A program made the translations under genes and the position numbers. From positions 120,523,393-120,587,392 of the forward strand of contig CM037876.1 of the NCBI GenBank assembly GCA_021292165.1: 64,000 nucleotides of DNA. The letters are read 5' to 3'. Every line of letters starts with the position of its first letter. The first letter of the stretch is position 1. Positions 45,561 to 56,764 of the stretch are shown here, piece by piece. The notes below the pieces were generated by a model that had not been told where the DNA came from, did not search any database, and saw only the letters and a list, made by a program, of their open reading frames with translations. This stretch comes from Shinisaurus crocodilurus (Eukaryota; Chordata; Lepidosauria; Squamata; Shinisauridae).

Positions 45561-46745
45561 CTGATGCATTTTTTTTATTAACACGGCAAACATTACACAA
45601 GGAAGACAAGCAAATCTTGGTCTAATACCAGCCTCCATGGGACTGGAACAAACACCCTTCTGGAATTTGCCATATCAAGGTAGAGTCTGTATAGAACCCA
45701 CATGAGAATTATAATGGCTTGAAGCAACCTACGTTGAAATGTCCATGCAGGCACTTCTATCACAGGGCAGGAATTAGTCGGTGCAGCATCTATGTAAGCT
45801 GTTTTTGACCAGCTCTATGCACTTAGGAGTTGCAATGCAGGCAGGAAAAGATCCATTCATGAGCTGGGTTTTCCTTAACTGTTTCTGTATAGATTAATTT
45901 GTACTATTTTTCCTTGGTAGAAAAATTAGATGCAGTTACATTGATTAAATAGAGGAGAATTAAAGATTCTCATAAAGCATTTGCATAATAGGAATACAGG
46001 GCTGTTTGTGCGGGTTTCCCACCCACCCCTTAAGGGTTTTTTCTAGAGATTTGTTGTACTTGTACACGTTTGGGTTTCCCAAAGTCTGCCAGTACCTCCC
46101 TCCTGTGCATGGGTGCTGCCTTTTTGGCTACATAATGATGGGTACTCTCCTCTGAAGTTCAGAAATAGAATATAAATGGTGATAGATTCTTATTTACTAA
46201 TGTTAGACAGTGGAAAAACATTTTGTCTCAAGAATATTTTTACCACCATGAAAGAGCAAATTAAGGGGAAATCAGATTCATTAAACTGTAGTGGAACTTT
46301 GCATGTGGAAGCAGCAGCAGTGAAGTACTTCAGTACCGATGTTAACATGATCAGAATATCTAATTCCAGGCAGCACATTGTTGTATTATGTCTGGTTTTG
46401 TACTGCTGGTGGAAGATGAGTCTTCATCCTTGGTGTCCAGGGTTGTTTTACATTTGATTGAGAGGGATGGAGAGAAAACTATCTCTTTCTTCCCTTTAGA
46501 TTTCATTAAGAAGACCCAGAAAAATAACTTGTTTAAAGGCAAGTTATAGTTTAATAACCAGATTAGGCTGCCACTTATCTAGGAGTAAACCCCACTGAGC
46601 TCAAGAAGTTTTCCTTTTGAGTAGGCATGCATAGGATTACACTGCTAAAGGTTACCAATTCTACCTGTAAACATCTTATGTTTAAGTATGTAATTGATGT
46701 TTCTGGAAAACAACAGGAGGCTCAGTCTAGGTAAGGAGGATATAC
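45561..46745. other. Intergenic stretch, little recognised
   Basis: Only a short palindromic unit (about 46555-46650, CACTTATCTAGGAGTAAACC and GAGTAGGCATGCATAGG) of the family at 16984 is seen. No gene evidence. Confidence 0.6.
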
Positions 46746-46746
46746 C

Positions 46747-48144
46747 CAGGCCCGGTGCAAGGCAATTTGGTGCCCTAGGCAAGATCAGATATTTAGCGCA
46801 CCCCCCTTCCCACTTGAGCCCTCCCTCCCTCCAGCCCTATGCCGATTATGAAATAAATTTCCCTCCCTGGGAACTGCTGAGCCCCATAGAAAAACTTTGT
46901 GGACGTTGAGACTTTTCCTTTGTGTTCACGAGGAAAGCAAAGAGGCAACATCAGCCCAGCTATGCCAGGAACTCCCAAGGGCCTTCTCCTACTCCATATA
47001 TATGTAAAAGCCTGTCTCCTCCTGCAGGCAGCACAAGGGATATGAAAAAAGGATGTGAGAGAGGTGTGGTGGCGCTACCTGTGAGGAATAGAGACAAAAG
47101 GGCGTCTTGCAGCCTGTCCTACCTCGCAGGGTGGAGGTGCAGAGACACCGGTTTGACTCGTACACCTTCTGGGTTGCAGGGGGGGGGATGCATGTAGTAG
47201 AAACATAGCAAAGAGAGAGCCCATGGATCATCTGGTTCAAATTTAGGAGGGGATTTACGAAACTTGCTACTTCCCCTCCTCTCTCTATCACTTTGTTGCA
47301 ATATTTCTTTATCAGAATAATGTATATTATCCTGTCTTTCCCTTTACCAGCCTAGTGCTCAAGGCAGACAACAATATTCAAAGTACAGTAAAGAAAACAT
47401 CAACAGCTCAGGGGACAATCCTAAACATGTTGAGGCAGAAAAAAGCCCGGCAACTCCCAGCATTCACCAGCCAGCATGGCTGGCTGTTGGAACGCTGGGA
47501 GTTGTGGGGCTTTTTTCTACCTCAACGTGCATAGGATTGCGCATGGCTGGCTGGGGAATGCTGGGAGTTGTAGGATTCCCCCCCCCTCCAAACACGCATA
47601 GGATTGCATCCTAAAACCATTTAAAACCAAAACACAGAAAAGCATGGTAAATAATTAAAACATTGGAGCCCCAGCTAGCTTAAAATACCTTTCCCTCCCT
47701 CCCTGGTTGCTGGAAATAACTGCTTTCAGGGGACCTTGAGCTGAGGAACCTGAGGCTCACGCGAGGGAGGGAAGGCGAAGGAGGTGTTTGCAGGTGCATC
47801 CTTGAGAGGGAAGGCGAAGGAGGTGCATCCTTCCAGCCGGCCACCAGCCTCCCATCATTGGCCCCTGCCCGCCTCCCCTCCTCCAGTCTGTAGCCTTCTC
47901 TGCCTCTTTTGATGCTGGTTGTGAGGAGGAGCCTGCCTGCTGCTGTTCCTGGTAACGAGCTGGAGGAGAGAGAGGGAGGGGTGCGCTTCTTTCGCCTTCC
48001 CTTCCCCGCCAAAGGACATGATTGGTAAAATAAACTTGGTAAAATACGTGATGTATTTTTTTCCCCCCAAGGCATTTCTGGTGCCTCCTTTAGCCCAGCG
48101 CCCTAGGCAGCCGCCTAGTTGGCCTAATGGTAGCACCGGCCCTG
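46747..48144. mobile_element. 1.4-kb non-autonomous hAT element
   Basis: Left end CAGGCCCGGTGCAAGGCAAT; right end TAGCACCGGCCCTG. Exact 8-bp duplication GATATACC (46739-46746, 48145-48152). Inside is a nested palindromic MITE (47410-47613). No transposase reading frame is seen, so it depends on an autonomous relative. Confidence 0.85.
47410..47613. repeat. Palindromic MITE with a duplicated right arm, nested in a hAT
   Basis: Left arm CAATCCTAAACATGTTGAGG; right arm CTCAACGTGCATAGGATTGC; then a second right half with CATGGCTGGCTGGGGAATGC and ACACGCATAGGATTGCATCC. Looks like one element with a partial repeat of its right half. Confidence 0.6.
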
Positions 48145-48347
48145 GATATACCCCTCTCTAGAAAGCACATAACTCCCCCTCTGTTGGAAAGAGCAATCAT
48201 TTGTCCTCAGTCTTTCAGACTAACTAAGGATCTTTCAAGGAGATTATCATCAGAGAACCAGATTTTCAAGACGGCTCCAGGTCTTCTATGTTCTTAAGAC
48301 ATCAGGACCAAAATCACCATTCTCGGAACTTAAATCTAGGGTGTTAG

Positions 48348-49010
48348 CAGGGCCGGATTAAGATAGGGGCTATTGGAGCTGCAGCTCCAGGCCCCTACCC
48401 CAAAACAGGCCCACAATCAGGACCGGTGCAGGGCAGTTTGGCGCCCCAGGCGAAATAATATTTAGCGCCCCCCTCTCCAAAGCAGCCCTGCTCTGCAAAA
48501 AAAAACACACCCCTGCGCCGCCACCACCAACCTACCTTCCCCCCGCCCTGGCGGCTGCTGCTGCTGCTGCTGCCGCCGCTGCCGCCACCGAGGAGGAGGA
48601 GGAAGTGACGCGACGGGACCCCCACGCTGTTTTTTGCCGGGGAAACCATGGCAACAGGGCTGTTTAAGCCCTGTTGCCCTGGTTCCTCCCGTCAAAACGC
48701 GGGCGGGGCTCCGGAAGTGACACGACGCGGAGAAGGTAGGTGGCGGGGGGGTCGGGGGTGGTGGTGATGGCGGCGCGGCGGCGGCGGGAGGCACAGCGGC
48801 AGCGAGCGGGAGGGCGGGGGGAGGCGCAGCGGCGAGCGGGACGGGAGGGCGCGGCGGTGGTGGCGGCAGGCGGGCGGGAGGGAGGGAGGGGAGGCGGAGG
48901 CCTGGCGGGGGCGGCGCAGCGGCAGCGAAGAGGAGCGCAGCATTTCTGCGCCCTCTTCAGCCGCGCGCCCTCCTCAGCACCAGGCCCATAATGCTCTTAA
49001 TCCGGCCCTG
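48348..49010. mobile_element. hAT element (CAGGGCCGGATTAAG type) with a nested GC-rich element
   Basis: Ends CAGGGCCGGATTAAGATAGG and CTTAATCCGGCCCTG. Exact 8-bp duplication GGTGTTAG (48340-48347, 49011-49018). From about 48418 it contains a second element starting CAGGACCGGTGCAGGGCAGT, whose GC-rich body (GGCGGC-type repeats) fills most of the interior. Confidence 0.85.
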
Positions 49011-49384
49011 GGTGTTAGTGGGAACATATGACTAATTTAAAAATCTTAGGGTCACTTAGGGAATGCATGTTTCCATAAGAACTAATTAAATTTGGTTAAT
49101 GGTACTAACTTAGCCGAAATCAAACATTCCTGCTTAACTGGGTTGTGTGGGTTGGGCTAACCACCTGGGCTAAAAATGAAACCTCAGGTCGGCTATAGAA
49201 AGTTTATATGGCCTTGCAGGTATGGGGCTAGCTCTAGAGTAGCTCTGCATCACACTCACCCTGGGATTACACTTTGTTAATCTGAGTGCATTCGTCATGA
49301 AATAAGTGACTCCTAGCTAGTCACCTAATTCCCTCAATGGCCAGTTTATGATGGGATCTCATTCCTTGGATAGGTAGGTAAGTG

Positions 49385-49941
49385 CAGGAACGGTGCAGGG
49401 CTGTTTGGCGCCCTAGGCCAAATTATATTTAGCGCCCCCCCTCTCGTGCCGTGGAGGGGGCTCCGGAGCAAAGCAGCCCTGCTCTGCAACCCCCCCCCAC
49501 GCCGCCGCCGCCCCACCACCACCTACCTTCCCCCCGCCCCCGCCGCTGCCACCGCCTCGTCCGACGCGACGCCTCCCCCCACGCTTTTTTTTTTTTGCCG
49601 GGGAAACCAGGGCAACAGGGCTGTTTAAGCCCTGTTGCCCTGGTTCCTCCTCCCGCCAAAACAACGCCGGCGGGGCTCCAGAAACGACGGGAAGCAGGAA
49701 CCGTAGGTAGGTGGCTGGCGGGCGGGCGGGCGGGCGGGCGGCACGCGCGGGGGGGAGGTGCAGTGGCGGCGGCGCAGTGGCGGCGGCGGCGGCTGGCAGG
49801 CAGGCGGGGAGGCACGGCGGAGGCGGCAGGCGGGGCAGGAGCGCGCCGGAGGCGAGGAAGGGGCGCAGAAACGCTGCGCCCTCTTCCGCCACGCGCCCTA
49901 GGCAGCCGCCTGGGTCTGCCTAGCAGGTAGCGCCGGCCCTG
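49385..49941. mobile_element. GC-rich hAT element
   Basis: Left end CAGGAACGGTGCAGGGCTGT; right end GTAGCGCCGGCCCTG. Exact 8-bp duplication GGTAAGTG (49377-49384, 49942-49949). The interior is very GC rich with runs of CCG and GGCGGC. Its right half is repeated in inverse orientation at 51191-51451. Confidence 0.87.
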
Positions 49942-50065
49942 GGTAAGTGTGTGTGATATAGAACAGTCATATTCAACATTTTCAGAGCCAGGTCCTTCCT
50001 TTAACCCCAACCTATAATGTAGGACCCACTTTTAATGTTGTACTATGTATGTTGTTCTTATTCCA

Positions 50066-50237
50066 TAGATTCCATAGATCATAGAGTTGGAAGGAGCCTA
50101 CAAGGCTATCGAGTCCAACCCCCTGCTCAATGCAGGAAACTAGAGGAGGGGTCTCCCATCCAAGTAATAGCCAGGTCCTGACCCTGCTTAGCTTTCCACA
50201 CTCAGACAAGCTGAGCCAGTGTAAGCCACAGGCCTGT
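50066..50237 (-). mobile_element. 5S-rRNA-derived SINE with CR1-type tail
   Basis: On the plus strand the tail comes first (GGAGCCTACAAGGCTATCGA) and the 5S box region last (GGTCTCCCATCCAAGTAATA, CCTGCTTAGCTTTCCACACT). Confidence 0.85.
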
Positions 50238-50483
50238 CCTTCTCCCACATGCTTTTGGTTTTTTCCTCTCTCTTCTTTAAAAAAAAAAAAGAGGGGGAAA
50301 TGGTGGTGGCACCATTGGCATGGACCACTTAAAGGCAGGATGCAACAAACCATTTATGAGCCATGGCCCAGTGGCCCACCAGTTGAAGACCAAAGTGAAT
50401 ATAGATGTTCTCTGGAATTGGTTGTGAAGCATGCATGGCATAACTATCAGTTCTGTGTAATTATCCTCAGGCAGATGACCTGT

Positions 50484-50640
50484 GCAAACATTTATTTATT
50501 TATTTATTTATTTATTTATTATATTTATACCCCACCCTTTTTCCTGCAAGGAACCCAAGGCGGCTTACATAATCCTCGTCCTCCTCCATTTTATCCTCAC
50601 AACAACCCTGTGAGGTAGGTTAGGCTGAGAGTCATGTCTT
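50484..50640 (-). mobile_element. MIR-like SINE with L2-type tail
   Basis: Plus strand: (TTTA)n, GGAACCCAAGGCGGCTTACA, then TTTTATCCTCACAACAACCC and GTGAGGTAGGTTAGGCTGAG. Same family as 7432-7632. Confidence 0.7.
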
Positions 50641-51133
50641 TCATCTGAACACAGCAGGAGAACTCATTCTTTGCTGACTATAATTTATCATTCACTCTTT
50701 TCCTACCACCCTAAATCGCTGCAATCTGAAGTCCTTGTTTCTTTTCAGTCAATAAGCTTTTGATCTCTGCTCCCTTCTGCATAATCTAACTTCAGGACTT
50801 CACACTACTAAAACATTTTTCGGGGAGTAAGAGAAAAATGAGTGTCAACTGGATGAATCATGTGGCCTCTAAATGTTAATGAGAAGAGGATGATGCTCAC
50901 TGTGCTTGATTGAAGGACACTCTTGTAAATCACATATGCAAGTGAGTAATATTTATACCTTGTGCAAAGGCTAGAGAAGTCCAGGGCAAAGATGTCAAGT
51001 AGACATTTAGTAACTGACTTGCAATGGTGAGTTGAATTGATTGAAGTTGCTTTTGGTTAATTTGGTGCTTCAGATGGCATCTACCTTGTGCTACCTGTTA
51101 AGTGTATCCTCACAGGTTATTTTTGTGCAGAAA

Positions 51134-51451
51134 ATAGATCATAGAGTTGGAAGGAGCCTACAAGGCTATCGAGTCCAACCCCCCCCCCTCCTGAAAATGT
51201 TGAATATGACTGTTCTATATCACACACACCCAGGGCCGGCGCTACCGCTAGGCAGACCCAGGCGGCTGCCTAGGGCGCGTGGCGGAAGAGGGCGCAGCGT
51301 TTCTGCGCCCCTTCCTCGCCTCCGGCGCGCTCCTGCCCCGCCTGCCGCCTCCGCCGCGCCTCCCCGCCTGCCTGCCAGCCGCTGCCGCCGCCGCTGCCAC
51401 TGCACCTCCCCCCCGCGCATGCGCGCCCGCCCACCAGCCACCTACCTACGG
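51134..51451. repeat. Chimeric duplication: SINE tail joined to an inverted hAT end
   Basis: 51134-51182 repeats the SINE tail of 50074-50122 in the same direction. 51191-51451 is the inverse of 49701-49985, including 44 bp of flanking sequence (ATATAGAACAGTCATATTC) outside the hAT element. The two pieces meet in a C run at 51180-51190. Confidence 0.85.
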
Positions 51452-51875
51452 ATGCCATGGTGCAGTTGCCAGTCTTCTCAGTGCCTGTGAAAATTCTTTA
51501 TTGGAAGAAGATCTATAAAATGAAGAGATTAATTCAGGGACATGCTGCAACTAGCATGTTGACAAAGCAGGTTTCTTTTTCCTCAGCCTGCTGAAACCTA
51601 TCTGTCTCAGTAACCTAGTTCTCACTAAGATGGCAAACTTAGGGCTGTACCATTTTGGACTGCAGGTATAACTCACATGTGGGACTGCTCCTCCATTTTT
51701 TTTAAAAAATCCCTCCACACAGAAAACTTGGGTGTCGGAGAGAACACTCAGATCTAGGTTCTAGCCTAGTTTTCTTTCTGACATCTAGTTTCCTATACAC
51801 AGATCATTTCTGTATTTAGGAACACCTGCAATCTGAAATGGTACAGCTCACTATAGATGGTGGGTGCTCCTAGTG

Positions 51876-52012
51876 CAGTGTTCTCCAACCTTGGGTCCCC
51901 AGATGTTTTTGGCCTACAACTCCCAGCATGCCCCAGCCAGCGTAGCCGGCTGGGGCATGCTGGGAGTTGTAAGCCAAAAACATCTGGGGACCCAAGAGGT
52001 TGGAGAACACTG
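51876..52012. mobile_element. Palindromic hAT MITE, young subfamily
   Basis: Nearly complete hairpin; exact 8-bp duplication TCCTAGTG (51868-51875, 52013-52020). Confidence 0.9.
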
Positions 52013-52020
52013 TCCTAGTG

Positions 52021-55000
52021 TTACCAGGCAAAAGACATTGTGCAGCTATTCTGTCTTTTTCTCCTTAACAGATGTTTTTCTGTTAAGAAAAAGGATGGAA
52101 GAAGTAGTGGGAAAACACGGGATGGAAAATTCTGTGAATGAGGATGGGGAATTGCACAATAAAAGCCTTGTCTCGAAGCACCTGTCCTGAAAAATAGGCC
52201 AATGAGACTAGCGTGTAAATGGAGCCTGCATGGTTGTTTCCAAGGAGTTGTTGATACAAGAGTTTGCAATTGATTTTTTGCAGGCTGCCATGATGGCATC
52301 CTATTCAGTTTTATACTTAGATAAATGATGTGTTTGGGGGACAGTTTCTTTCAAGTTGCCCCTTCCCAACCCAATCCCCAACCTGCACTTTCAGCCCTAG
52401 GAAGCTGATATTACAGATTCCCCCCCCCCCCAAAAAAAAGGTATCTCACTGGGCTGAAACAAATGGAGTGATCATTTTTGAGAGACGGGAAATTTGCAAT
52501 GTGATCACAGCTCATGCATGTTCACACAAGGCATTTCTATACTATGTAGAAGTGGATTAAAAATAATTCTCTCTCCAGGGAACCCTAGTCATTGTACTTC
52601 TGTGAGGAGTAGCTAGGGATCTCTAACAGAATTTCCAGCATCCTCACCCAACTATATTTCCCAGGATTCTTTGAAAGATTGCTACCCAGTTCAGATTATA
52701 CTCTCCCGTAACTTTTCTCATACCCCTGGACCTCCATCCATGGGTGTAATGTCTGGATAAGGTGTATGTATGGGTCTCTGTGTGTTGAATTTTATGGCCA
52801 TACACCAAATAAGTTATGTGCACACACAGACATCCAGAGGTGTTGGAGGCAGGACAGGCAAGGCTGATCGGTGGGGTAGAAAGGCGTGATTTTGTTCCCC
52901 CACGACTTATAGGGAGAAGATAAAGAGAGTATAATCTGAACCACTCCTATGAAACAGGTATAAAACTGGTATATGCATAGCATATAAATGTAATTCAAGT
53001 TGTATTTGGATAAAAACACATGCTATGTTAGAGCACCGCTAGGAGGAGGGAGAGGAAGACACACACATACCCCCAACAGCTCAAAATGTAACAGGGAGAA
53101 GTAATCTATGAAGTTATTCCACTTGTTCTTAGGTACACTAGATTGATAGGTATGTGGCTTTTTCTTAACTTTGTGTACTTTTGTGTTATACAATGTGCCT
53201 GAAATTATTCCTATAAGGAAGACTCTGGAAAAGGGGAAGAGTACAGCGTGATATCATATGAAAAGGAAGATGAAAAAAAAAAAAAGCAGAGTCGAATGGT
53301 AGTTGGCCATCCACATTTGCTCCCCAAGAATCTTTTGTTGAATATCTAGTTCCTATTAAAACACAACTGCCAGTTCAGACCTTGCTGCTTGTGACTAGAT
53401 TTGTTTGTTTGTTGCCATCCTGCTTGAATTGTGCTATCACTTTCAAAGCAGGAGATTATTTAGGGACTAAAGCTGGGTAAGTCTATTGACATCTGATCTG
53501 CAGTTCATTTAAACAGGATTGTCTTTGGTGTGTCTGAGACCTTAAACTATCCTTTGCTGTCAAAATTAAACTACAGTTTAACAACCTTCAGACTGTGCAG
53601 ATAACTGCACTGTCATTTCCAGCTTTCTGAAAGCACTTTTTCCCTTCACATTTTGGACTCCATTTCAAATTAAGAGTTCTTTATTATAGTGCTAGGAAAG
53701 CCATTAATAACGTAGCATTTATTTATAATGTGATTCTCCTATCCCTGTGTGATCAATTTACGCTGCAGGGGCTGATTTGGGCCACTGTAATGGGAGATGC
53801 AATCCTACAACCTTGGAAGTGGGGCACCATTTGGCAGGGTATTTTATCCCTTCCCTTATTGTGAGAAATGACTGCCCCTTTCCATCTCTCTTAATAGCTC
53901 CTAAGGTGCAAGTAAGCACTGTTGTGTCGCCCTGTGGCCTGCTCCAGAAGCTCAGCCAGAAGCTTTATTTGACAAAAGATTCAAGGCTAATCTACACCTG
54001 GAACTGCTGTCACAGGCCCTGTCCCAGAATGACAGCTCACTCACGCAATAGACCTTCAAGCTTCTCAGCTCTCCCAGCCAGCGCAGTGCTTCCCAGGCGT
54101 GTTGGTCTCTTGTGCTACACAGACCGCAACAGTGCTAGTGAAGCGTCGTGCCACCAGTTTACTGGCACTGTGCTGGGCAGTGCTGGGACTGGATTCAGAC
54201 TGCAGCCACTCTAAGTATGTGTTAAATAAGCAAGACTACAGAGCACATTGTGGAGTGATATTTATTTATGTGGGGATGGGGAATGTGTGCAATTGAAAAA
54301 TGATCATACAAGACAGAAAATGCATTCTCTTCACCTGTTCTGCATCTTATTTGCATTTCCTGGCTTATATAAATATGTCCTCGGTGACTCTTTCATCAGG
54401 AGTTAAAACACTGATTCATAGTCTTCAGTTTCAGGCACACGAGCCGGCTATTAATATGCTACTCTCATTCTGGACCAAACCGGTGCACCATTTTTACTCT
54501 GTTGCAGCTGTAGTGATGCGTACGCTCATGCAATGATGTCTTTACATCAAAGGGGCTTTGTTTCTGTTATACATTTGACCATGTGCATCCCAGACTGAGT
54601 GCAAAATTACTTAATGCAGAACTCCTTCCTATGCTTCCGCCAGAGGAAAAGGATTTGCGCATATTGTTAATAAATACGTATCAATTTAAGTTAGAGGGTT
54701 TAAGTCAAACAGTGGGGTGGGCCTCAAAATGTGGAGTGCAAGCGGCGGCGGCGGGGGTGTGTGCTCATGTTCCGGGGAGAGAAAGGATCCTGCATGCGGC
54801 AGAGACATTCTCCCAACAGCAAATATTTAGCATGCTAACCACAGAGGCGGCAGAAAGGCAGGGAGTGGGAGCTTCTGCCCCAGCCTGCTTCCTTGGCCAG
54901 CTGGTTTTAGGAGGGAATCAGAGACGTGCCTAGTCTTCTTCTAATGCCAGTTCTGCATGAGTGCCCCAGTTCACAAATCTTTATACACACAGCAGAGGGC

Positions 55001-55230
55001 TGCAAATGTAATCTTCTCTTACTTTCCTCAGGATTCAAACTAGGAGGAGGAGTGCAAAAGCAGAAGCAAGGCAATTAAATCAAATAAACACACGTATATT
55101 TTTCATCAATATAACAGTTGGATAGAGAGACTAATACAGGAGTATACACTGGGAGGAACACAAGGAAAATGGCAAAATAACGGTATCGGTTGACTTAAAC
55201 TTTCCAAAGGTGCCAATATTGGGGGCTAAA
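52021..55230. other. Intergenic stretch without recognised genes or repeats
   Basis: I see short C and A runs (52424-52439, 53273-53285) and a few open frames, the longest 145 codons at 53777-54214 on the plus strand. None resembles a protein family I know, and none has splice or start context supporting it. This is the longest apparently repeat-poor segment. Confidence 0.5.
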
Positions 55231-55236
55231 CTAGAC

Positions 55237-55578
55237 GTTACATTAAATGTGTAGTGTCTAGGTGATCCTAACCTTTTTCCTACTCCAGTGTAAGTGTGCG
55301 AGGCCTGATCCAGACTTGGACCACAAGTAACTTCCCTCCCAGCCACTTTCCCTCCTAAATTCACCCCCCTCCATTGGCTCCGCTGGAGGTTCCCCCCCCC
55401 TTTCCTTAGCCCCTGCACAGCGGCACAGAGGATTCAGAGGGGGGAGTGGCTGATGGGGAAATATAACCCCCCCACACACACACCTGCCGATGGTGGTCCC
55501 TGGTCCAGATTGCACCCCTGTGAACTTACACTACAGTAGGAAGTTAGGATCACCTAGACACTATGCATTTAATGTAAC
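55237..55578. mobile_element. MITE with long inverted ends
   Basis: 55237-55272 (GTTACATTAAATGTGTAGTG, TCTAGGTGATCCTAAC) is the inverse of 55543-55578 with few mismatches, and similarity continues inward for some 40 bp. The interior is GC rich. No target duplication could be set with confidence. It lies 176 bp from the retroviral LTR. Confidence 0.7.
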
Positions 55579-55754
55579 AATATGAAAGAAGTACTGGATT
55601 TGGCCTGAGTGGGTTGTGCTTCATGGGAGGAGCCAGGAAGTGGTTGAGAGCAACAGCCACCGCTTCTGGCCTGAAGGGAGAGAGGCCACAGCCTGAGAGA
55701 ACTCTGTAGAAAAGCCTTTGTTAAATAAAACAGGTTTGTTTGGAAAGCAGAGTC

Positions 55755-56322
55755 TGTTGCAAAAATGCCACTTGTTCTCTCCCGGAGGGTCCCGAATACT
55801 CTAGAGAAAGCGAAGCAGGACACCAGAGTGAGATTTTCCAAAGTTTTTATTCTGCCCAGGATAGATCAGCTCTGTGGCTAATGCCCAAAAGCAGAGCTGA
55901 CCGAGAACAAAGGGAGCACATGGACTTTTATAGAAGAGGATTACATCATACAACTGACCGCGCATGTCTCAGTAATTTTCCAGGCTCATGCATAGACTTG
56001 AATTGCATTCCATAATTTGCCACAGTGTGGCAGACCTAAAGCGCATGTCCAGTTACAGGGCAAGGGTAAAAGTTCAATTTAATTAACTACTTCTTTGCCT
56101 TATGGGCCTAATATTCATTATGCAAACAGATGATCATACAGGCAGGAAAATCAAGCCATTTAGGGTCTGAGAGAGGATGCAGGTGTCATGAACAGATGCT
56201 TCTAACAGAGGGTCAGCTAAAGTGTAACAGGCTAACAAAGGGTCAGCTAAAATGTAGGCAGCAGAGCAACAGGAAAATGCTTATCCCAACAATTTCTCTA
56301 ACATGCAACAATTTCTCTAACA
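55755..56322 (-). repeat. 3' LTR of the endogenous retrovirus
   Basis: About 568 bp with TGTT...AACA ends on the minus strand, starting directly after the polypurine tract. It has a TATA box (CTATAAAAG, about 55928-55936), a polyadenylation signal (AATAAA, about 55846-55851), and in U3 two direct copies of TTAGCTGACCCT. The 3' border is inferred from the end motif only. Confidence 0.7.
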
Positions 56323-56338
56323 ATCTCCCCCTTAAGGA
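56323..56338 (-). promoter_or_regulatory. Polypurine tract
   Basis: AAGGGGGAGA on the minus strand immediately upstream of the LTR start, the primer site for plus-strand DNA synthesis. Confidence 0.75.
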
Positions 56339-56350
56339 TTTTTCAAGATC

Positions 56351-56764
56351 TTATTCATGGTTTTGGTCCCACAAGTTCTGACATTGGGCACAAGTGATTC
56401 TGGAATCTGGATCTCCCCATTGAATAGGAGAGGTTGGTTCCCGATACACATCGTTAGAGTATCTCTTAGTTTGATCCCCTTTAAAACACCAGTGATGGTC
56501 ATCAGGATCAGAGAGAATTATCAAAGCCCAATGTGTATCTCCAGTGTATTCGACTCGTCTCCATATCCCATTACTGTAATGCCAACTGACAAACATGACT
56601 TCTGGATGCTGTTTACATGCAAAATGCAGCTCACGCCACAAATTCATAGCTGGGACGTTACGCCAGTTATAGGTGGGGGCACGTATAACTTGATTTCCCA
56701 TCAGAAATGTCACAACCTGTTTGAGACAAAGGTTGGTAAGTAGTGTACAATTGTTTCTGCACAA
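56351..56764 (-). CDS. Intact ORF of unknown function between env and the 3' LTR
   Basis: A 137-codon open frame overlapping the end of env in another frame by about 98 bp and ending just before the polypurine tract. It can also start at codon 22 (MGNQVIRAPTYNW), which matches the point where env coding ends. It has at least eight tryptophans, a His/Trp-rich middle (GDTHWALIILSDPDDHHW) and a late CxxC pair (CAQC). There is no signal peptide or membrane segment in the main part. I do not recognise the family. Position and integrity suggest a retroviral accessory gene, but it could be a chance frame. An overlapping 128-codon frame on the plus strand is taken as a shadow. Confidence 0.5.
   Translation of the reverse strand: MCRNNCTLLTNLCLKQVVTFLMGNQVIRAPTYNWRNVPAMNLWRELHFACKQHPEVMFVSWHYSNGIWRRVEYTGDTHWALIILSDPDDHHWCFKGDQTKRYSNDVYREPTSPIQWGDPDSRITCAQCQNLWDQNHE

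Noticed and set aside
48411..49941. CpG island or promoter of a downstream gene
   Set aside because: The GC-rich blocks lie inside hAT elements with defined ends and 8-bp duplications, and no exon follows. Promoter activity remains possible but is not supported here.
49413..50010. Long Ala/Pro/Arg-rich frames on both strands
   Set aside because: Low-complexity GC-rich frames of a repeat; the same frames recur in the inverted copy at 51.2 kb.
53777..54214. 145-codon plus-strand frame
   Set aside because: No recognisable domain, no splice or promoter context, and its length is possible by chance in 64 kb.
56357..56743. 128-codon plus-strand frame opposite the extra retroviral ORF
   Set aside because: It lies antisense to the provirus; the minus-strand frame has the better position, start context and length.
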